A stretch of 64,000 nt of DNA from Vicia villosa (lineage: Eukaryota > Streptophyta > Magnoliopsida > Fabales > Fabaceae). Location: assembly GCF_029867415.1 (NCBI RefSeq), contig NC_081182.1, positions 40,267,155 through 40,331,154 on the forward strand, written 5' to 3'. Shown piece by piece: positions 62,801 through 64,000 of this stretch. Under the pieces are notes generated by a model that had not been told where the DNA came from, ran no database searches, and saw only the letters and a list, made by a program, of their open reading frames with translations. The stretch's first letter is position 1; every line of letters starts with the position of its first letter. Position numbers and translations under genes: made by a program.

Positions 62801-64000
62801 TGCGCTTCGGTTTTTGATTTGGCTAATCTTTGAGGGTAAGGAATTGGTGGCTTATAAGGTGGTGGTGGAACATAAGGTTTCTCTTTTTCGGGTTCCACTT
62901 CGTTATTGTTCTCTTTAGTCTTAGCAGTTTGTTCGTCGGTTGTTTTCTTTTGGGTTTCCTTTGGCTTTTGTTGTGACATGGGTACGTTTTGGGTTCTAGG
63001 ATCTATGGGTCCATCGTAATTAGTTCCACTTCGTAGTGTTATCGCGTTCGCATGTCCTTTAGGATTAGGTTGTGGTTGAGCAGGAAACGTGCCAGCAGGG
63101 GCAGCAGTAGGTGCTTGTTGTTGAGCTACTTGTGAGATTTGAGTTTCTAACATTTTGTTATGCGTAGCTAAAGCATCTACTTTGTTCGATAGTTGTTTTA
63201 GTTGCTCGCTATTGTGGATGTTTTGATTCAGGAAGTCTTTATTGGTTTGTTGTTGGGAAGCTATAAAGTTCTCCATCATGATTTCTAGGTTTGACTTCCT
63301 AGGGGTGTTTTGAGCAGCTACAGGCGCTTTTTGGTAGCCAGGTGGTACAGCAGGTGCTTGTCCAGGCGCGTACAACGCATTGTTGTTCTTATAAGAAAAG
63401 TTCGGGTGGTTTTTCCATCCAGGGTTGTACGTGTTAGAATAAGGGTTTCCTTGAGCGTAATTTACTTGATCAGATGGGACTCCAGTCAAGAGTTGGCATT
63501 CAGCAACTACATGCCCAGTCAATCCACAAATCTCGCAGTTAGGTGCTACAGCGGCAGCGGTGGCTGAAGGAGTGATGGTTAAATTCTCGATCTTTTGAGT
63601 TAAAGCGTCTACTTTAGCGTTAACGCGGTCTATACCGCTAATTTCGTACATTCCTCCTTTGGTTTGGGCTTTCTCTAGAGCGGCGCGTTCTCCTCCCCAT
63701 TGGTAATGGTTTTGTGCCATGTTCTCTATGAGTTTGTATGCTTCATCATGGGGTTTGTCCATTAATGCTCCGCCAGCAGCGGCATCTATAGTCATTTTAG
63801 TGTTATATAAGAGACCACCATAAAAGGTATGGATGATCAGCCATGGTTCGAGTCCATGATGAGGGCATATTCTAAGCATGTCCTTGTAACGTTCCCAAGC
63901 TTCGAAAAGCGATTCGTTATCTTTCTGGGTAAATCCGTTGATTTGACCTCTAAGCATAGCAGTCTTGCTAGGCGGAAAGTATCTTGCTAAGAATACTCTC
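59854..64000 (-). CDS. Athila-type Ty3/gypsy gag-pol polyprotein (partial at right edge)
   Basis: 1367 residues from the first Met in the window (63957), but the frame stays open to the edge (text PPSKTA precedes it), so gag continues outside. In order, numbered from that Met: gag helices 1-110; zinc knuckle [14 protein letters not shown] 141-154; Pro-rich linker 350-375; aspartic protease CDLGASVSL (Asp 474); reverse transcriptase with [13 protein letters not shown] (about 871) and active site FMDD 902-905; RNase [13 protein letters not shown] (Asp 1051); integrase zinc-binding HCH...GGHH...CDRC (1280-1323) and first catalytic Asp 1352 (WGIDFMGPF). The frame ends at 59854 because one A appears lost near 59872; otherwise the polyprotein is open. 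LTR-driven transcription and self-cleavage are family knowledge. Apart from this single frameshift it looks young. Confidence 0.92.
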   Translation of the reverse strand, partial: RVFLARYFPPSKTAMLRGQINGFTQKDNESLFEAWERYKDMLRICPHHGLEPWLIIHTFYGGLLYNTKMTIDAAAGGALMDKPHDEAYKLIENMAQNHYQWGGERAALEKAQTKGGMYEISGIDRVNAKVDALTQKIENLTITPSATAAAVAPNCEICGLTGHVVAECQLLTGVPSDQVNYAQGNPYSNTYNPGWKNHPNFSYKNNNALYAPGQAPAVPPGYQKAPVAAQNTPRKSNLEIMMENFIASQQQTNKDFLNQNIHNSEQLKQLSNKVDALATHNKMLETQISQVAQQQAPTAAPAGTFPAQPQPNPKGHANAITLRSGTNYDGPIDPRTQNVPMSQQKPKETQKKTTDEQTAKTKENNNEVEPEKEKPYVPPPPYKPPIPYPQRLAKSKTEAQFKGFVELLKQLNITIPFTEAITEMPSYAKFLKEILSNKKKLEDNETITLTAECSAIIQNNMPPKLKDPGSFSIPCVIGKTIIEKALCDLGASVSLMPLSTCKKLNLGELKATRMSLQLADRSVKYPVGMLENIPVRVGQFYIPTDFIIMDIQEDSNIPIILGRPFLATAGAIIDVKRGKLTFEVGEEKIEFILSQFLKAPSIIDTCCSADIIDECVKEIKSEPNKETETLRIPMPPIFEDDNWREEYQDNHLSECLALTPDPIPGPKKPAIELKTLPTDLRYEFLDEELNRPVIVNANLGRTETEKLLNVLRKYPTALGYNISDLKGISPSLCMHRIMLEDDSKTSREHQRRINPIMSDVVKKEIQKLLEAGIIYPISDSKWVSPVHVVPKKGGVTVITNAKGESVAQRTQTGWRMCIDYRKLNKATRKDHFPLPFIDQMLERLAKHSHFCYLDGYSGFFQIPIHPDDQEKTTFTCPYGTFAYRRMPFGLCNAPATFQRCMMAIFADFLDGIMEVFMDDFSVCGGSFETCLENLEMVLRRCVSVNLVLNWEKCHFMVRQGIVLGHIVSDRGIEVDKAKIEIIENLQPPKTVREIRSFLGHAGFYRRFIKDFSKITKPLTELLMKDAEFIFTDKCTEAFQTLKQALISAPIMQPPDWNEPFEIMCDASDYAVGAVLGQRKDKKLHVIYYASRTLDEAQMNYATTEKELLAVVFALDKFRSYLVGAKIIIYTDHAAIRYLLTKKDAKPRLLRWILLLQEFDLEIKDKKGTENVVADHLSRLENLKPEQVPIDDDFPYERLIAQLEANEFEPYRPNSETEKLAEIALARSDAPWYADFVNYLAAGVLPPDLSYQQKKKFFHDLKHYYWDDPLLFKRGPDGIFRRCVPEEEIRSIITHCHSAPCGGHHSTSRTCAKILQSGLFWPNLWKDVHFAILSCDRCQRTGNISRRDEMPQKGILEVEIFDVWGIDFMGPFPSSFGINIYS

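Larger units (their letters stand above)
55661..64000 (-). mobile_element. Athila-type LTR retrotransposon, 5' end outside the window
   Basis: Gag-pro-RT-RH-IN order with ORF1-type genes after integrase marks the Athila lineage of Ty3/gypsy. The 3' LTR is not found: sequence after the ORF1-type genes ends in a LINE fragment at 55661. The 5' LTR must lie beyond 64000. Hairpins shared with the LTR at 52430-54163 suggest the two belong to related families. Confidence 0.75.

Overview
This is plant nuclear DNA, most likely from a cool-season legume (Fabeae or close relatives such as Medicago or Trifolium). That placement is inference from the retroelement mix (Ogre-like, Athila-like and TRIM elements) and the style of the two host genes. 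Only two convincing host genes are present: a small two-exon gene for a multi-pass membrane protein (1816-2726, +) and a six-exon gene for the ER glucosidase II alpha subunit, GH31 family (30580-35227, -). No tRNA, rRNA or CRISPR locus was seen.

Layout. 1-480: decayed minus-strand coiled-coil coding remnant. 1.5-2.8 kb: membrane-protein gene. 3394-4025: a miniature LTR retrotransposon (TRIM). 4.7-22.0 kb: a long, tandemly duplicated, intron-like region without ORFs, with two near-identical promoter-like starts (4.75 and 11.2 kb) and local minisatellites; I could not identify what it derives from. 22.7-27.1 kb: decayed Ty1/copia element (-), its 5' LTR split by a truncated LINE. 27583-30155: MULE-like element carrying a decayed plant mobile domain gene, with an 8-bp target duplication. 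30.6-35.2 kb: glucosidase gene. 35452-39855: 5'-truncated LINE with a 10-bp target duplication, split by a non-autonomous Helitron (36865-39765) that holds (AT)75 and a TIR element. 40.5-43.6 kb: dead MULE transposase fused to an OTU domain. 44535-47829: tandem TRIM with three LTRs bracketed by AAAAC, invaded by a Tourist/Harbinger-like element (TAA duplication) and a 1.4-kb solo LTR (CCCAC duplication). 47.8-50.9 kb: retroelement debris. 50913-54904: Ogre-like solo LTR (GAATG duplication) containing a nested Athila-type LTR. 55.3-64 kb: LINE fragment, then a nearly intact Athila-type Ty3/gypsy element on the minus strand, running off the right edge, with gag-pol and two ORF1-type genes in the envelope position.

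How it fits together. The two genes act independently; everything between them is nested transposon insertion. Several insertions can be ordered because target duplications and empty-site sequences survive. The most unusual recurrent signal is that the unrelated LTR families each carry clusters of short palindromes or hairpins; in one cluster the arms covary. No clearly new biological system was found. The candidates worth testing are the hairpin modules, the duplicated promoter-bearing region at 4.7-22 kb, and the U3-like promoter module ahead of the second envelope-position ORF.
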